Assembly: GCA_014651175.1 (NCBI GenBank) | Contig: BMWJ01000002.1 | Span: 682,001-746,000, forward strand | Origin: Streptomyces clavifer | GTDB taxonomy: Bacteria; Actinomycetota; Actinomycetes; Streptomycetales; Streptomycetaceae | Direction: 5' to 3' | Length of the DNA: 64,000 bases | Shown here: positions 39,931 to 48,930 of the stretch, piece after piece | How positions within the stretch are numbered: position 1 is the stretch's first letter | How the letters are laid out: each line of letters starts with the position of its first letter | Translations under genes and position numbers: made by a program | Notes under the pieces: model-generated | The model's input: only the letters and a program-made list of their open reading frames with translations | Databases searched by the model: none | What the model was told of the DNA's origin: nothing

Positions 39931-40374
39931 CTAGCTTCGGCCCGATGGCCGCGCTTCTCGATTCCTGATCGGTCGCGTCACCTGTTTCGCGAGGCATGAC
40001 GGCATGCCCTGCGTCGCGGCCGCGGCCTCCCGCCGGTAGGTGCTGGGCGGCATCCCGACCAGCTCCGTGAACCGGGTGCTGAACGTGCCCAGCGACGAGC
40101 AGCCGACCTCGAAGCAGACCTCGGTCACGCTGAGGTCGCCACGCCGCAGCAGCGTCATCGCGCGCTCGATGCGCCGCGTCATCAGATAGCCGTACGGCGA
40201 CTCGCCGTACGCTTGGCGGAACTCACGGCTGAGGTGCCCGGCCGACATGTGCTCGCCCCGGGCGAGCGCCTCGACGTCCAGCGGCTGCGCGTACTCCCGG
40301 TCGATGCGGTCACGGATCCGACGCAGTCGCACGAGGTCGCTCAGACGCTGCTCCGCGGTGGGTCTGCTGGTCAC
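39931..40374 (-). CDS. AraC-family helix-turn-helix regulator
   Basis: A 147-aa protein consisting almost entirely of the AraC DNA-binding pair (LDVEALARGEHMSAGHLSREFRQAYGESPYGYLMTRRIERAMTLL, and LSVTEVCFEVGCSSLGTFSTRFTELVGMPPSTYRR). The GTG start at 40374 (VTSRPTAEQ) is chosen because upstream residues lack similarity to the family. It precedes the VOC gene on the same strand. This pairing is common in streptomycetes. Confidence 0.88.
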   Translation of the reverse strand: MTSRPTAEQRLSDLVRLRRIRDRIDREYAQPLDVEALARGEHMSAGHLSREFRQAYGESPYGYLMTRRIERAMTLLRRGDLSVTEVCFEVGCSSLGTFSTRFTELVGMPPSTYRREAAAATQGMPSCLAKQVTRPIRNREARPSGRS

Positions 40375-40496
40375 GTACGAAAGCGTACGGTGCGCCGGGC
40401 CGCCCGGCAGCTGATCCTCAGGACCGCCCGCCCACCGGGTCTCCCGCCGGTCCACACCCGACCATCACCCGAACGGCACACCCCAGCGCGGCCTTC

Positions 40497-40512
40497 ATCT
40501 CATATCTGAGAT
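40497..40512. promoter_or_regulatory. Palindrome just upstream of the XRE-MurA gene
   Basis: ATCTCA-TATC-TGAGAT lies 11 nt before the ATG of the HTH-MurA fusion. It is a good candidate for an operator bound by the fusion's own helix-turn-helix. No strong ribosome binding site separates it from the ATG. Confidence 0.55.
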
Positions 40513-40523
40513 AGCGTTCGGGC

Positions 40524-42053
40524 ATGGAAGACGACTACCTCGCCCGTATCGGCAAGCTCATCCGTGACGCCCGTCAGCACCGGGGCTGGACACAGTCACA
40601 GCTTGCCGAGGCGCTCTCGACCAGTCAGAGTGCCGTCAACCGCATCGAGCGCGGTAACCAGAACATCAGCCTTGAGATGATCGCCCGTATCGGCGAGGCC
40701 CTCGACAGTGAGATCGTATCCATCGGCTACGCCGGCCCCATGCACCTGCGGGTGGTCGGCGGGCGACGGCTGTCCGGCTCCATCGACGTCAAGACGAGCA
40801 AGAACGCCTGCGTCGCCCTGCTCTGCGGCTCGCTGCTCAACAAGGGCCGCACCGTACTGCGCCGAGTGGCCCGCATCGAGGAGGTCTTCCGCCTCCTGGA
40901 GGTCCTCAACTCCATCGGTGTGCGCACCCGTTGGATCAACGACGGTGTCGACCTGGAAATCCTTCCGCCCGCCGAGCTCGACCTGGAGTCCATCGACGCG
41001 GACGCCGCGCGCAGGACCCGGTCGATCATCATGTTCCTCGGCCCGCTGCTGCACCGACTGGACCGGTTCACCCTGCCGTACGCGGGGGGCTGCGACCTCG
41101 GCACCCGCACGATCGAGCCGCACATGATCGCCCTGCGCCGCTTCGGCCTGGAGATCGCCGCGACCGACGGGCTCTACCACGCGCAGGTCGACCACGAGGT
41201 CCGGCCCGGCCGCCCCATCGTCCTGACCGAGCGCGGCGACACCGTGACCGAGAACGCCCTGCTGGCAGCCGCCCGCCACGACGGCACGACCGTCATCCGC
41301 AACGCCTCCTCCAACTACATGGTCCAGGACCTGTGCTTCTTCCTGGAGGCACTCGGCGTCACGGTGGACGGGGTCGGCACGACGACCCTCACCGTGCACG
41401 GTGTGCCGGAGATCGACGTGGACGTCGACTACTCCCCCTCGGAGGACCCGGTCGAGGCGATGAGCCTGCTGGCCGCCGCCGTTGTGACGGAATCCGAGCT
41501 GACGATCCGCCGGGTCCCCATCGAGTTCCTGGAGATCGAGCTCGCGGTCCTGGAGGAGATGGGCGTCGACTGCGACCGCACGGCGGAGTACGCCGCCGAC
41601 AACGGCCGCACCCGGCTGGTGGACCTGACCGTACGGCCCTCCAAACTGGAGGCGCCCATCGACAAGATCCACCCGATGCCGTTCCCCGGGCTCAACATCG
41701 ACAACGTGCCGTTCTTCGCGGCCATCGCGGCCTCCGCGCACGGCAAGACCCTGATCCACGACTGGGTCTACGACAACCGTGCCATCTACCTCACCGATCT
41801 CAACCGTCTCGGCGGCCGACTGCAACTCCTGGACCCGCACCGGGTCCTGGTCGAGGGCCCGACCCGCTGGCGCGCCGCCGAGATGATGTGCCCGCCCGCG
41901 CTGCGGCCGGCGGTGGTGGTGCTGCTGGCAATGATGGCGGCCGAGGGGACGTCCGTACTGCGCAACGTGTACGTGATCAACCGGGGGTACGAGGAGCTGG
42001 CGGAGCGGCTCAACTCGGTGGGGGCGCAGATCGAGATCTTCCGGGACATCTGA
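40524..42053 (+). CDS. murA: XRE helix-turn-helix fused to UDP-GlcNAc enolpyruvyl transferase (MurA-like)
   Basis: A 509-aa fusion. Residues about 8-62 are a clear XRE/Cro HTH (IGKLIRDARQHRGWTQSQLAEALSTSQSAVNRIERGNQNISLEMIARIGEAL). Residues about 75-508 are an EPSP-synthase-fold MurA, which makes the first committed peptidoglycan precursor. Key residues are kept: Lys93-Asn94 in KTSKNACVALL, and the catalytic Cys190 in YAGGCDLGTRTIEPH. It corresponds by position to the second murA of S. coelicolor near acnA. The domain pair suggests an enzyme that also senses precursor levels and regulates transcription. Its last codons and stop (CTTCCGGGACATCTGA) are repeated at 48231 and 55556 and appear to be an integration site. 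Confidence 0.92.
   Translation: MEDDYLARIGKLIRDARQHRGWTQSQLAEALSTSQSAVNRIERGNQNISLEMIARIGEALDSEIVSIGYAGPMHLRVVGGRRLSGSIDVKTSKNACVALLCGSLLNKGRTVLRRVARIEEVFRLLEVLNSIGVRTRWINDGVDLEILPPAELDLESIDADAARRTRSIIMFLGPLLHRLDRFTLPYAGGCDLGTRTIEPHMIALRRFGLEIAATDGLYHAQVDHEVRPGRPIVLTERGDTVTENALLAAARHDGTTVIRNASSNYMVQDLCFFLEALGVTVDGVGTTTLTVHGVPEIDVDVDYSPSEDPVEAMSLLAAAVVTESELTIRRVPIEFLEIELAVLEEMGVDCDRTAEYAADNGRTRLVDLTVRPSKLEAPIDKIHPMPFPGLNIDNVPFFAAIAASAHGKTLIHDWVYDNRAIYLTDLNRLGGRLQLLDPHRVLVEGPTRWRAAEMMCPPALRPAVVVLLAMMAAEGTSVLRNVYVINRGYEELAERLNSVGAQIEIFRDI
42038..42053. repeat. 16-bp core repeat, copy 1 (3' end of murA), putative att site
   Basis: CTTCCGGGACATCTGA contains the last codons and stop of murA. Identical copies are at 48231-48246 and 55556-55571, all in the same orientation. 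Confidence 0.85.
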
Positions 42054-42060
42054 TCGGCGG

Positions 42061-42096
42061 GGTGTCGTGCCCCTTGAGGGTGAGGGGCACGACACC
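42061..42096 (+). terminator. murA terminator (copy A)
   Basis: GGTGTCGTGCCCCT and AGGGGCACGACACC form a perfect 14-bp stem 7 bp after the murA stop. In the second copy (55579-55614) the T-A pair is G-C, a compensatory change supporting the hairpin. Confidence 0.85.
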
Positions 42097-42249
42097 TCAA
42101 CATGCCAGCTGACCTGCGGATACGCACTTTCATAGCCCTCCACTGATCACTGTTGTCTTTCAGCACCTTGTGCAACGCACGTGCAAGATGATCTTGAGTG
42201 GCTGACGATACGTCAGAGATGCCTGAGTATCCGTCAGCCATCACGGAGG

Positions 42250-42593
42250 GTTGTCGCCGAAGTGGCCTCGCAACGTCCGATGTCGGTCGTGGCACGCCGA
42301 CCGCGTGCGCGTCCAGGGGCGTGACTTCCTACTGGTGCTGACGCAGGACGACGCGGCCGGCACCCTACGCATCGCGGTGAGCGACACGAAGGGCGAGCGC
42401 CGCCCCGAAATCCCCCCGGGGTCAGAGCCCCGACCACGAGTCGGGCCGCGGGTCTGCTCCTGGTCGAGGCCCTGGCCGACCGCTGGGGCACCGAGCCCCG
42501 CCCGCCCTCCGGCAAGACCGTCTGGGCGGAGATCGACGAGCACGGCGAGGAGCCGCCGACTGCATCCGGCCAATCCGGTGGCCAATGCCGTTG
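42250..42593 (+). pseudogene. Fragment of a GHKL/anti-sigma-type ATP-binding protein
   Basis: GRDFLLVLTQDDAAGTLRIAVSDTKGERRPEIPP in one frame continues in another as TTSRAAGLLLVEALADRWGTEPRPPSGKTVWAEI. Together these form the C-terminal half of the small RsbW-like ATPases common in Streptomyces. The frameshift and the missing N-terminus make it a pseudogene. It starts where long repeat copy A ends. Confidence 0.7.
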
Positions 42594-42708
42594 AGGACGA
42601 CCGAACGCTTTGAGTGACGGCATCCGATTGGCCTACGCTCCGTCAGCGGTGCGTGGTGTGCCCGGCAACGCCAACGCCACCGCGAACCACCACTCAGGAG
42701 TGCCTCCC

Positions 42709-43980
42709 TTGCCCTTCCCGCCCAGCGACATAGTTGCCGCCTTCGCTCGACACATGCACTTCAAGAGCCTGGAGCAGGCCCTGTGCGACCGTCATCCCGA
42801 GCTGACCGACCGGGTGCGGTTCGACGATGCGAACCTTCTGATGCATCTGAAGATCACGTTGTCCGGTCAGCGCTCGGTCGCCCTGGCGCAGGTACGCATG
42901 GGGTACTCGATCGTCTGGGCGGTGATGGATCCCGTACCGAACAGTGCGCCGTCCGTCTGGCCGCTAGATACGCCTGACGAGGTGCTCGTCGACGCCCTGC
43001 ACGCCGTGGCCTCGGCGCACCTCACCGGCGTACCGGTTCCCTCACCGTGGCGCTGGAACGAGAGCGAGCCGTCCGACATGACTGTACTGGCCGACCTCCT
43101 GGACGCCCGCGGTGTGCGAGTGCGGCGCGTGGCAGCGGGGAATGGCTACCTCCCGTACGGCCCCCGCCACTCGCCGAAACTCGACATCGTAGGCGGACGC
43201 GACGGCTGCTTCGTCGAGGCCGAGCTCTCCGACGCGTTCGTCCGCGTCTCGCTGAAGCCTGCCCTCGGCTGGCTGGTGGATGTGTACCTCGATGAATGCG
43301 AGGCGTGGAGCCGTGTCGATCTGGGCTGGAATCTGTGGCGCAGCACGCGGCCGGGACCAGGAGTACCCCATGCGCAGGCCTCGGTGGCGGACATCGCCGA
43401 CGTGCTCGGCAAGGGACTCAAGGCCTGGGACGTGGAAGTGCCGTGCGCGCCGACCGATCGCGGGGAACCGGCTACCGCCGGGTACCGATCCGCATTGCAG
43501 GAGTCCCTCTTCGCGGGTGAAGCCGCTCCGCCCGAGTGGCCGAGGAACGTCGGCCTCGATATCGATCAGTTCCACGAGGAAGCCGAGCCGAGGACGTCGC
43601 CGCGCTCGCCCAGCCCCCGGCACATCACCGAAACGGTTCTCGACCAGTTGGTGGCATTCGGCTTCGGGGACGCCGAAGTCCCCATCCGGTCCGACGCGTT
43701 CCACATCGAGTGGCACAGCCGTGCCAAGAGTCTGTCCACGTCCGAGGTGCAGCGGCTGAACGGCCTTGCCGCGGCGGCCGGCGATGACGTACCAAAGCGG
43801 CTCATCGTGATCACGACATCCGGCATCAGCCGCCCGGCAGCGGCCTTCGCCGACTCGGCCAAGGCGTTCGTCTTTTTCGTCGACCGCAGCGCTGACAAGC
43901 TGGTGGCACTGAACACCCGTGCTCAGGAAACACTTTTGCCCCACACAAAACCAGCCGATCGTGAGCTGGAGCCCTGGTAA
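42709..43980 (+). CDS. Restriction-associated protein with Mrr-like C-terminal domain (uncertain)
   Basis: A 423-aa protein. The TTG start at 42709 is chosen because AGGAG lies 8 nt upstream; a frame open to 42610 lacks this. The N-terminal 300 residues match nothing I recognise. Residues about 310-410 (ETVLDQLVAFGFGDAEVPIRSDAFHIEWHSRAKSL, then KRLIVITTSGISRPAAAFADSAKAFVFFVD) have the strand-helix order of an Mrr/PD-(D/E)xK domain. The usual VQxK strand is not clearly present, so catalysis is doubtful. It lies 23 bp from the convergent EVE-like gene and next to mcrBC, which suggests a role in the same restriction island. Confidence 0.6.
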   Translation: MPFPPSDIVAAFARHMHFKSLEQALCDRHPELTDRVRFDDANLLMHLKITLSGQRSVALAQVRMGYSIVWAVMDPVPNSAPSVWPLDTPDEVLVDALHAVASAHLTGVPVPSPWRWNESEPSDMTVLADLLDARGVRVRRVAAGNGYLPYGPRHSPKLDIVGGRDGCFVEAELSDAFVRVSLKPALGWLVDVYLDECEAWSRVDLGWNLWRSTRPGPGVPHAQASVADIADVLGKGLKAWDVEVPCAPTDRGEPATAGYRSALQESLFAGEAAPPEWPRNVGLDIDQFHEEAEPRTSPRSPSPRHITETVLDQLVAFGFGDAEVPIRSDAFHIEWHSRAKSLSTSEVQRLNGLAAAAGDDVPKRLIVITTSGISRPAAAFADSAKAFVFFVDRSADKLVALNTRAQETLLPHTKPADRELEPW

Positions 43981-44003
43981 CCGTCCCGCACGCGACCGCC
44001 CCG

Positions 44004-44402
44004 TCAGAGACCGGCCCTCGCCAGCAGAGTCTTCAGTGCTCCCGGCTTGACCTTCTGCACGGACCGTACCTGGCCGAGTTCCAGCTCGTCCCGGCTCACC
44101 GGGTCGGCGTACAGGGCATCCGTGGGGCCGGGCAGGAGGGTCACATCCACCCGATAGGAGAAGTCGGGGTCGTCGGGGTCCCCTTCCGGCTCTCCGTCGA
44201 CCTCCGCCACTGCGGCGACCGCCGACTCGGGCTGACTGAAGAAGACCCATAGACGGTCCCCCGGGTTCATGCGGTTTCGTCGGCTGAGCCAGAGGTCCAG
44301 TGCGGGATCCTGATGGGCGAGGCGGCGCACGGCCTCCTTGTCGGACGGCTCCCCGTCGAGGGTGTCCTTGTTCGGATTCAGGATGTAGATCCAGTCCTGC
44401 AC
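44004..44402 (-). CDS. EVE-like (PUA-superfamily) protein
   Basis: A 132-aa protein: WIYILNPNKDTLDGEPSDKEAVRRLAHQDPALDLWLSRRNRMNPGDRLWVFFSQPESAVAAVAEVDG, followed by a beta-rich tail. This is the layout of EVE/ASCH-type domains, which recognise modified bases (family knowledge). The GTG at 44402 has GGGAGA 5 nt upstream; an ATG at 44462 is possible. It is divergent from mcrB with 123 bp between them. EVE proteins are often found with McrBC-type modification-dependent restriction, so it probably serves as a recognition or accessory factor. Confidence 0.65.
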   Translation of the reverse strand: MQDWIYILNPNKDTLDGEPSDKEAVRRLAHQDPALDLWLSRRNRMNPGDRLWVFFSQPESAVAAVAEVDGEPEGDPDDPDFSYRVDVTLLPGPTDALYADPVSRDELELGQVRSVQKVKPGALKTLLARAGL

Positions 44403-44525
44403 GGTCTCTCCCGTCGCCGTCGTGCACGCCGCCCGAGATCCGGCCTCGCGGTGCTGGCCCATCGTGCCAGCCTCCGTGGCGCACACGCAGGAGGTCGACC
44501 GACTTTTCCGGACGCGGAGACCACT

Positions 44526-46652
44526 GTGTTGCCTTCCGGCATCATGACCCCCATGACGAACGGGGTGGACGTGCGCACGGCTGCGGCCGAGTTCGACCGG
44601 AGCGCCGTGGCGGACGCCGCGTCGGCTGCCGAGGACGAGCGCAAGCAGGTGCTGTCCCAGTTTCCGTTGGAGGACTGGGCGGAGCTGCCGCTGGAGCGCT
44701 ACGCCCTCGGACAGGCCGCGCCGCCCGGAGCGGGGCCGACATACTGCCGGCTGATGGAGTTCGGCACTCCGCACCTGGGCAGCATCAAGGGCGGAAGTGC
44801 CGCGAAGCACATCATGTACCACCACGTCTCCGGGGAGTGGCGGCTGGCCGCGCCCCTGCGTGGAATGGACCCACAGGACGCCTGGGCGGAACTGCGCGGA
44901 CAGTTCGTCCGGGCTTTCGACGCCCTCGGGTCAGGGGACTTCGAGGCGCTGGACGACCTCGAAGTACTGCGATACGGACCGACGTTGGTGACGAAGTCGC
45001 TGGCCACCTACTTCCCGCAGCACTTCCTGCCGATCTACGCGGGAGAGCACCTGCGCCGGTTCGTCACGCTGCTGGGCGGTTCGACGCAAGGTGATGTTCC
45101 GGCCTGGGGGAGCAATCGTCGGCTGCTGGAACTGGTCCGCTCACGCGCGGAGTTCGAGGGCTGGACCAGGCACGAAGTGATGCATTTCCTCTACGCGCAC
45201 TTCGATCCGCGGTCCAAGCAGCGCACCGTCTGGAAGATCGCGCCCGGCGAGCGCGGCCGGCTGTGGGAGGAGTGCCGCGCGGGAGGAGTCATCCGGGTCG
45301 GATGGGACCAGCTCGGAGACCTCGGCCTCTACCAGAGCGACACTGATCTCAAGCAGGCCCTGGACAGGAACTGGCCCCGTAGGAGCGGGGGCAGCCTGAC
45401 CCTCGCGCGCCGGCTGATGGCCTTCCGTGACCTGGAGGATGGCGACCGGATCGTGGCCAACCGAGGTACGGACGAGGTCCTGGCCATCGGCACGGTCAAC
45501 GGGAGTTACCGCTTCGAAGCGGACCGGCCCGAGTTCCAGCACGTCGTCTCCGTGGACTGGGATCTCTCGCACGCGCGGAAGCTGTCGGAACCGAAGCAGT
45601 GGCGGTCCACCTTCGCCAAGGTCGACCCGGCCCTCTTCGCGAGGCTCATCGCACCCCAGGGCGCTTCGGGTGTGGACGTGATCCGAGCACCGCAGACCAC
45701 GCCGGTCGCGCTGCCCGAGGACGTACAGGCCGTGCTGGACGCTCTGGAGCGCAAGGGGCAAGTGATTCTCCACGGGCCGCCCGGTACGGGCAAGACACGC
45801 CTCGCACTCGGCGTCGCCCTCGCCCTGGACGGCCACGCGGACGCGCTCGGCGCCGACGCCCGTCACCGTGGCCTTGCACAAGCCGAGATGTTGCACGGCG
45901 ACCGGGTCAGCATGGTCACCTTCCATCCCTCCTACGGTTACGAGGACTTCGTCGAGGGATTCAAACCGGACCTGAGCGCCACCGGCCCGGGACTCACCCT
46001 CGCGCTCACGGACGGCCTGTTCCACAGCCTGTGCAGCCGTGCCGCCGCCCATCCCGACCAGACGTTCCTGCTGGTCATCGACGAGATCAACCGCGGTGAC
46101 CTACCGCGTATCTTCGGCGAGTTGATCACACTCCTCGAACTCGACAAGCGGAACCTTCCGGTCGCTCTGCCCGTCAGCAAGCGACGCTTCTCCGTCCCGC
46201 CGAACGTCCGGATCATCGGCACCATGAACACCGCCGACCGGAGCATCAGCCACCTGGACGCCGCGGTCCGCCGCCGCTTCGCCTTCCTGCCCGTAGGACC
46301 GGACCCGGACGCCGTCTCCGGAACGGTCGGCCCCCTGGACCTGGCCGCGTTCTTCGAGTCCCTCAACGGCCGTATCGCCCGTGATCTCGACGCGGACCAC
46401 CAGATCGGGCATGCCTACCTGCTGCGCGACGGTGCGCCCATCGCCACCGAGGAGGACCTGGCCGCGGCCTTCCATCACGAGGTGGTCCCGCTCCTGGAGG
46501 ACTACTGCCTCGGCCGGGCGGAACTGCTGCACCTCATCCTCGGCGACCTGGTCGACGCCGACACCGGACGTGCGCGCCTCATGTCGCCGCAGGATCTGGC
46601 GGACGCGCTGGCGACCGAGTTCACCAGCGGCGCTCCCGGCCCGGATGCCTGA
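44526..46652 (+). CDS. mcrB: McrB-type AAA+ restriction subunit with EVE-like recognition domain
   Basis: A 708-aa motor subunit of a modification-dependent restriction complex. The GTG at 44526 has GGAG 6 nt upstream (an ATG at 44544 is the alternative). Residues about 50-220 form an unassigned N-terminal domain. Residues about 236-350 read WKIAPGERGRLWEECRAGGVIRVGW through FRDLEDGDRIVANRG, an EVE-like module. The AAA+ core has Walker A HGPPGTGKTRLAL (residues 416-424), Walker B FLLVIDEINRGDL (about 519) and the McrB signature GTMNTADRSISHLDAAVRRRF (about 567). It overlaps mcrC by 8 bp. McrB normally uses GTP. Confidence 0.9.
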   Translation: MLPSGIMTPMTNGVDVRTAAAEFDRSAVADAASAAEDERKQVLSQFPLEDWAELPLERYALGQAAPPGAGPTYCRLMEFGTPHLGSIKGGSAAKHIMYHHVSGEWRLAAPLRGMDPQDAWAELRGQFVRAFDALGSGDFEALDDLEVLRYGPTLVTKSLATYFPQHFLPIYAGEHLRRFVTLLGGSTQGDVPAWGSNRRLLELVRSRAEFEGWTRHEVMHFLYAHFDPRSKQRTVWKIAPGERGRLWEECRAGGVIRVGWDQLGDLGLYQSDTDLKQALDRNWPRRSGGSLTLARRLMAFRDLEDGDRIVANRGTDEVLAIGTVNGSYRFEADRPEFQHVVSVDWDLSHARKLSEPKQWRSTFAKVDPALFARLIAPQGASGVDVIRAPQTTPVALPEDVQAVLDALERKGQVILHGPPGTGKTRLALGVALALDGHADALGADARHRGLAQAEMLHGDRVSMVTFHPSYGYEDFVEGFKPDLSATGPGLTLALTDGLFHSLCSRAAAHPDQTFLLVIDEINRGDLPRIFGELITLLELDKRNLPVALPVSKRRFSVPPNVRIIGTMNTADRSISHLDAAVRRRFAFLPVGPDPDAVSGTVGPLDLAAFFESLNGRIARDLDADHQIGHAYLLRDGAPIATEEDLAAAFHHEVVPLLEDYCLGRAELLHLILGDLVDADTGRARLMSPQDLADALATEFTSGAPGPDA

Positions 46653-47883
46653 CCGCGTCCCGGTCCCTCTCGGTGAGTACGAGTCCGCCCCGCTGGAGCC
46701 CGGCCAACTCACTCCGCGGGACATAGACCGTCTGCAGGCCCTTCAGGCACGGGGCTGCCTCACCCTGAGCAGGGAGCGCACCGGCTGGCGCCTCAAGGCC
46801 GACGCGACCGTCGGCGTCCTGGTCCTGGACCGCGTCCGCGTGGTCATCTCCCCCAAGTTCGCCATTCCGGGAGAGCAGCTCATGAGCTGGCTCGCCTACG
46901 CCCTCGTTACGCCCGTCCCGGCGACGGCGAGGCGCTGGGCCACCGGCCCCGACGGTTACGCCGACCTGATTGCCGCCGCCCTGCTCGAACAGTGCGAGCG
47001 GCTGCTGCGGGAGGGCCTGCGCCGGGACTACGTACGCCGCCGGAGCGTCGACTCGGTGCTCCGGGGACGCCTGGACGTCGCCGCCCAGGCCACCCGGCGC
47101 TACGGGCAGCTGGACCAGCTACACATGCGCACCTTCGACCGGGAGGCGGACATCTGGGACAACCGCGTTCTGGGGAGCGCGCTGAAGGCGGCACTCGGTC
47201 CGACCACCAGCCCGGACCTGGCGCGCGCCCTGCACGACATCGCTGGCGCCTTCCCAGAGGCGCCGACCCCCGCAGCGGCGCTCCGCGCCCTGGACTGCAC
47301 CCACTACACCCGCCTCAACGCCCGTTACCGCCACGCCCACACCTGGGCCCGCCTGCTGCTGCGCGGCGGGGGCGTGAGCGACCTGCTCGCCGACCAGGGC
47401 GCCACGGCGGACGGCCTCCTGCTCAGGATGCCCGCGCTCTGGGAAGCCGTCGTACGCCGTCTCGGCACCGAGGCCGTCGGCCCTCGCGGCGGCCACGCCG
47501 TACCCGGCGGAAACGGCGCCGGCATCATCGTCCGCGGAGACCTGGGCAACACCTCGACGTTCCGGCCCGACCTTCTGCTCAGCCTCCCGGCACGCGGCAC
47601 GGCACACCGCAGATTGCTGCCGGTGGACGCCAAGTACAAGCGCTACGACCGGCACGGGGTGAGCGCGGACGACGTCCACCAGCTCCTTACCTACGGCGGC
47701 GGTTACGGGCCTGCCGAAGACCCGATCGCCGTCATCGTCCACCCCCGGACGGGCGGCAACGCCCAGCGCATCCTCCGGGTGCGGGGCACCAACGGCCTGT
47801 TGGGCACCGTCCATGTCCTCGGCGTCGACACCCGCACCACGCCGGAGCAGGCGACGGACTGGATCAGTTCAGTACTGCACTGA
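46645..47883 (+). CDS. mcrC: McrC-type nuclease subunit
   Basis: A 412-aa partner of McrB. The N-terminal region (VLVLDRVRVVISPKF) and the segment DREADIWDNRVLGSALKAAL are typical of McrC. The PD-(D/E)xK active site is visible as FRPDLLLSL (Asp309) and LLPVDAKYKRYD (Asp328, Lys330). It overlaps the end of mcrB by 8 bp, so the two are translationally coupled. Together they should cut DNA carrying modified bases, such as invading methylated DNA. Confidence 0.92.
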   Translation: MPDRVPVPLGEYESAPLEPGQLTPRDIDRLQALQARGCLTLSRERTGWRLKADATVGVLVLDRVRVVISPKFAIPGEQLMSWLAYALVTPVPATARRWATGPDGYADLIAAALLEQCERLLREGLRRDYVRRRSVDSVLRGRLDVAAQATRRYGQLDQLHMRTFDREADIWDNRVLGSALKAALGPTTSPDLARALHDIAGAFPEAPTPAAALRALDCTHYTRLNARYRHAHTWARLLLRGGGVSDLLADQGATADGLLLRMPALWEAVVRRLGTEAVGPRGGHAVPGGNGAGIIVRGDLGNTSTFRPDLLLSLPARGTAHRRLLPVDAKYKRYDRHGVSADDVHQLLTYGGGYGPAEDPIAVIVHPRTGGNAQRILRVRGTNGLLGTVHVLGVDTRTTPEQATDWISSVLH

Positions 47884-47889
47884 ACACCC

Positions 47890-48021
47890 CTATTGACCGT
47901 GTGGCTCCCGCACCACGATGTCCGCCTTTTCGTCCTGAACAGCCTCCACAAAGCCAATGAGCGTAAACGGAGTTGTGGGCGAAGAGCCCCTCACCGGAGC
48001 GATAACGCCACCGGTCCTCAC
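47890..48021 (-). CDS. Possible small protein of 43 aa
   Basis: VRTGGVIAPVRGSSPTTPFT begins a short frame ending KADIVVREPHGQ. The GTG overlaps the TGA of another short frame, and GGAGGGGAG lies about 10 nt upstream. It sits between mcrC and the second integration core. No family is recognised and it may not be real. Confidence 0.3.
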   Translation of the reverse strand: MRTGGVIAPVRGSSPTTPFTLIGFVEAVQDEKADIVVREPHGQ

Positions 48022-48230
48022 GTCATGGGCTCCCCTCCACACAGGAACTTTCTCGATGGCCACACGTCTCGAGATGCGTACGCAAATTCGAACTTCAGCA
48101 GTTCCACAACTCCGTTGACACTGCCAACGCATTCTTGCCGTGATCGATTACGGCAACATGGCACCCCACCCGTGCGCCACGCACCTTCGTCGCGCCCGGC
48201 ACCAAGGAAACGAACATAAGCGACTGGTCT

Positions 48231-48246
48231 CTTCCGGGACATCTGA
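48231..48246. repeat. 16-bp core repeat, copy 2
   Basis: CTTCCGGGACATCTGA, identical to the murA 3' end at 42038 and to the copy at 55556. The preceding bases GGTCT resemble GGTCC before copy 3. Confidence 0.85.
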
Positions 48247-48322
48247 AAGCCTGCAAAAATGGCACCACCACACCCCTTCTGACCTGCACAAATGCGAGTC
48301 GAGGCAGGGTGTGACGGAGTCC

Positions 48323-48343
48323 CTGGGACTTTTCTGGGACTTT
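48323..48343. repeat. Arm-like repeat, left copy
   Basis: Two tandem units of CTGGGACTTT (with one extra T between them), identical over 21 bp to 55432-55452. It lies 76 bp inside the second core. Confidence 0.75.
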
Positions 48344-48439
48344 GAACCAGGAGCGATGGCTTCCGTGCACCGCGCTCTTCACGTGATGAGTCATCGAAGA
48401 GATGTCGGCCTGAGCGCGTAACGGAAAAGCCCAGGTCAG

Positions 48440-48930
48440 AGACTATTTCTCAGCTCGCCGTCCTGCATGTGGCAGCCTGGAGCGTCATGGCCGACAGCCG
48501 GCGAACAGGCCGCCAAAGCCACGTCACCCATCGGGTCCACCCTCGCCAGCTCACCTGCCATGCCCCGCACCATCTGTCCGACCAACATCGTGGGCCATGC
48601 CCGCCAGCCGACAACACTCGGCACCCGTGCGAAAGAACTTCTCGGGCATGGACGCCGACGGCTTCGCGCTGCACCGGGAGAGCCCCATCACCGACCCGGC
48701 CTCCACACGGGGCGAGAGTTACGGCGCGATGGTGGGTGACCGCGGAGAGCGGGCGCCTGTGGGTAGCGGCCAGATGGGCCGATCCCTTCAGCACCTTGCC
48801 GTCGACGGTGATCGCTCGGCGCGTCCGGCTCTGTCCCCGGCGGCCTCGCGCCGGCTCGCGAGGTAGGCGCCGACCGCCCGGGTCGAGGGCGTCACCAAAG
48901 ACAGTGGCCAGCATTCAGCCGATCATGGTC
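48440..48930 (-). pseudogene. Remnant of an ISAs1-type transposase
   Basis: The minus strand gives ITVDGKVLKGSAHLAATHRRPLSAVTHHRAVTLAP, which resembles the AVDGKTLRGS...HLLAALDH segment of ISAs1/H-repeat transposases. Frameshifts follow on both sides and no terminal repeats were found. Another fragment of the same family, covering the N-terminus, is at 59490-59814. Confidence 0.5.

Larger units (their letters stand above)
42038..42306. repeat. Long direct repeat, copy A
   Basis: About 270 bp from the murA stop into the island, roughly 80% identical to 55556-55825. It includes a 38-bp identical stretch (42158-42195) containing GCACCTTGTGCAACGCACGT. Confidence 0.85.

Noticed and set aside
42151-42200. 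The 38-bp identical stretch as the att core
   Set aside because: It is present only in copies A and B, not at 48231; the 16-bp murA-stop sequence is shared by all three junctions and fits better.
47884-48430. Several short open frames on both strands after mcrC
   Set aside because: Apart from one 43-codon candidate, none has a convincing start, codon bias or motif.
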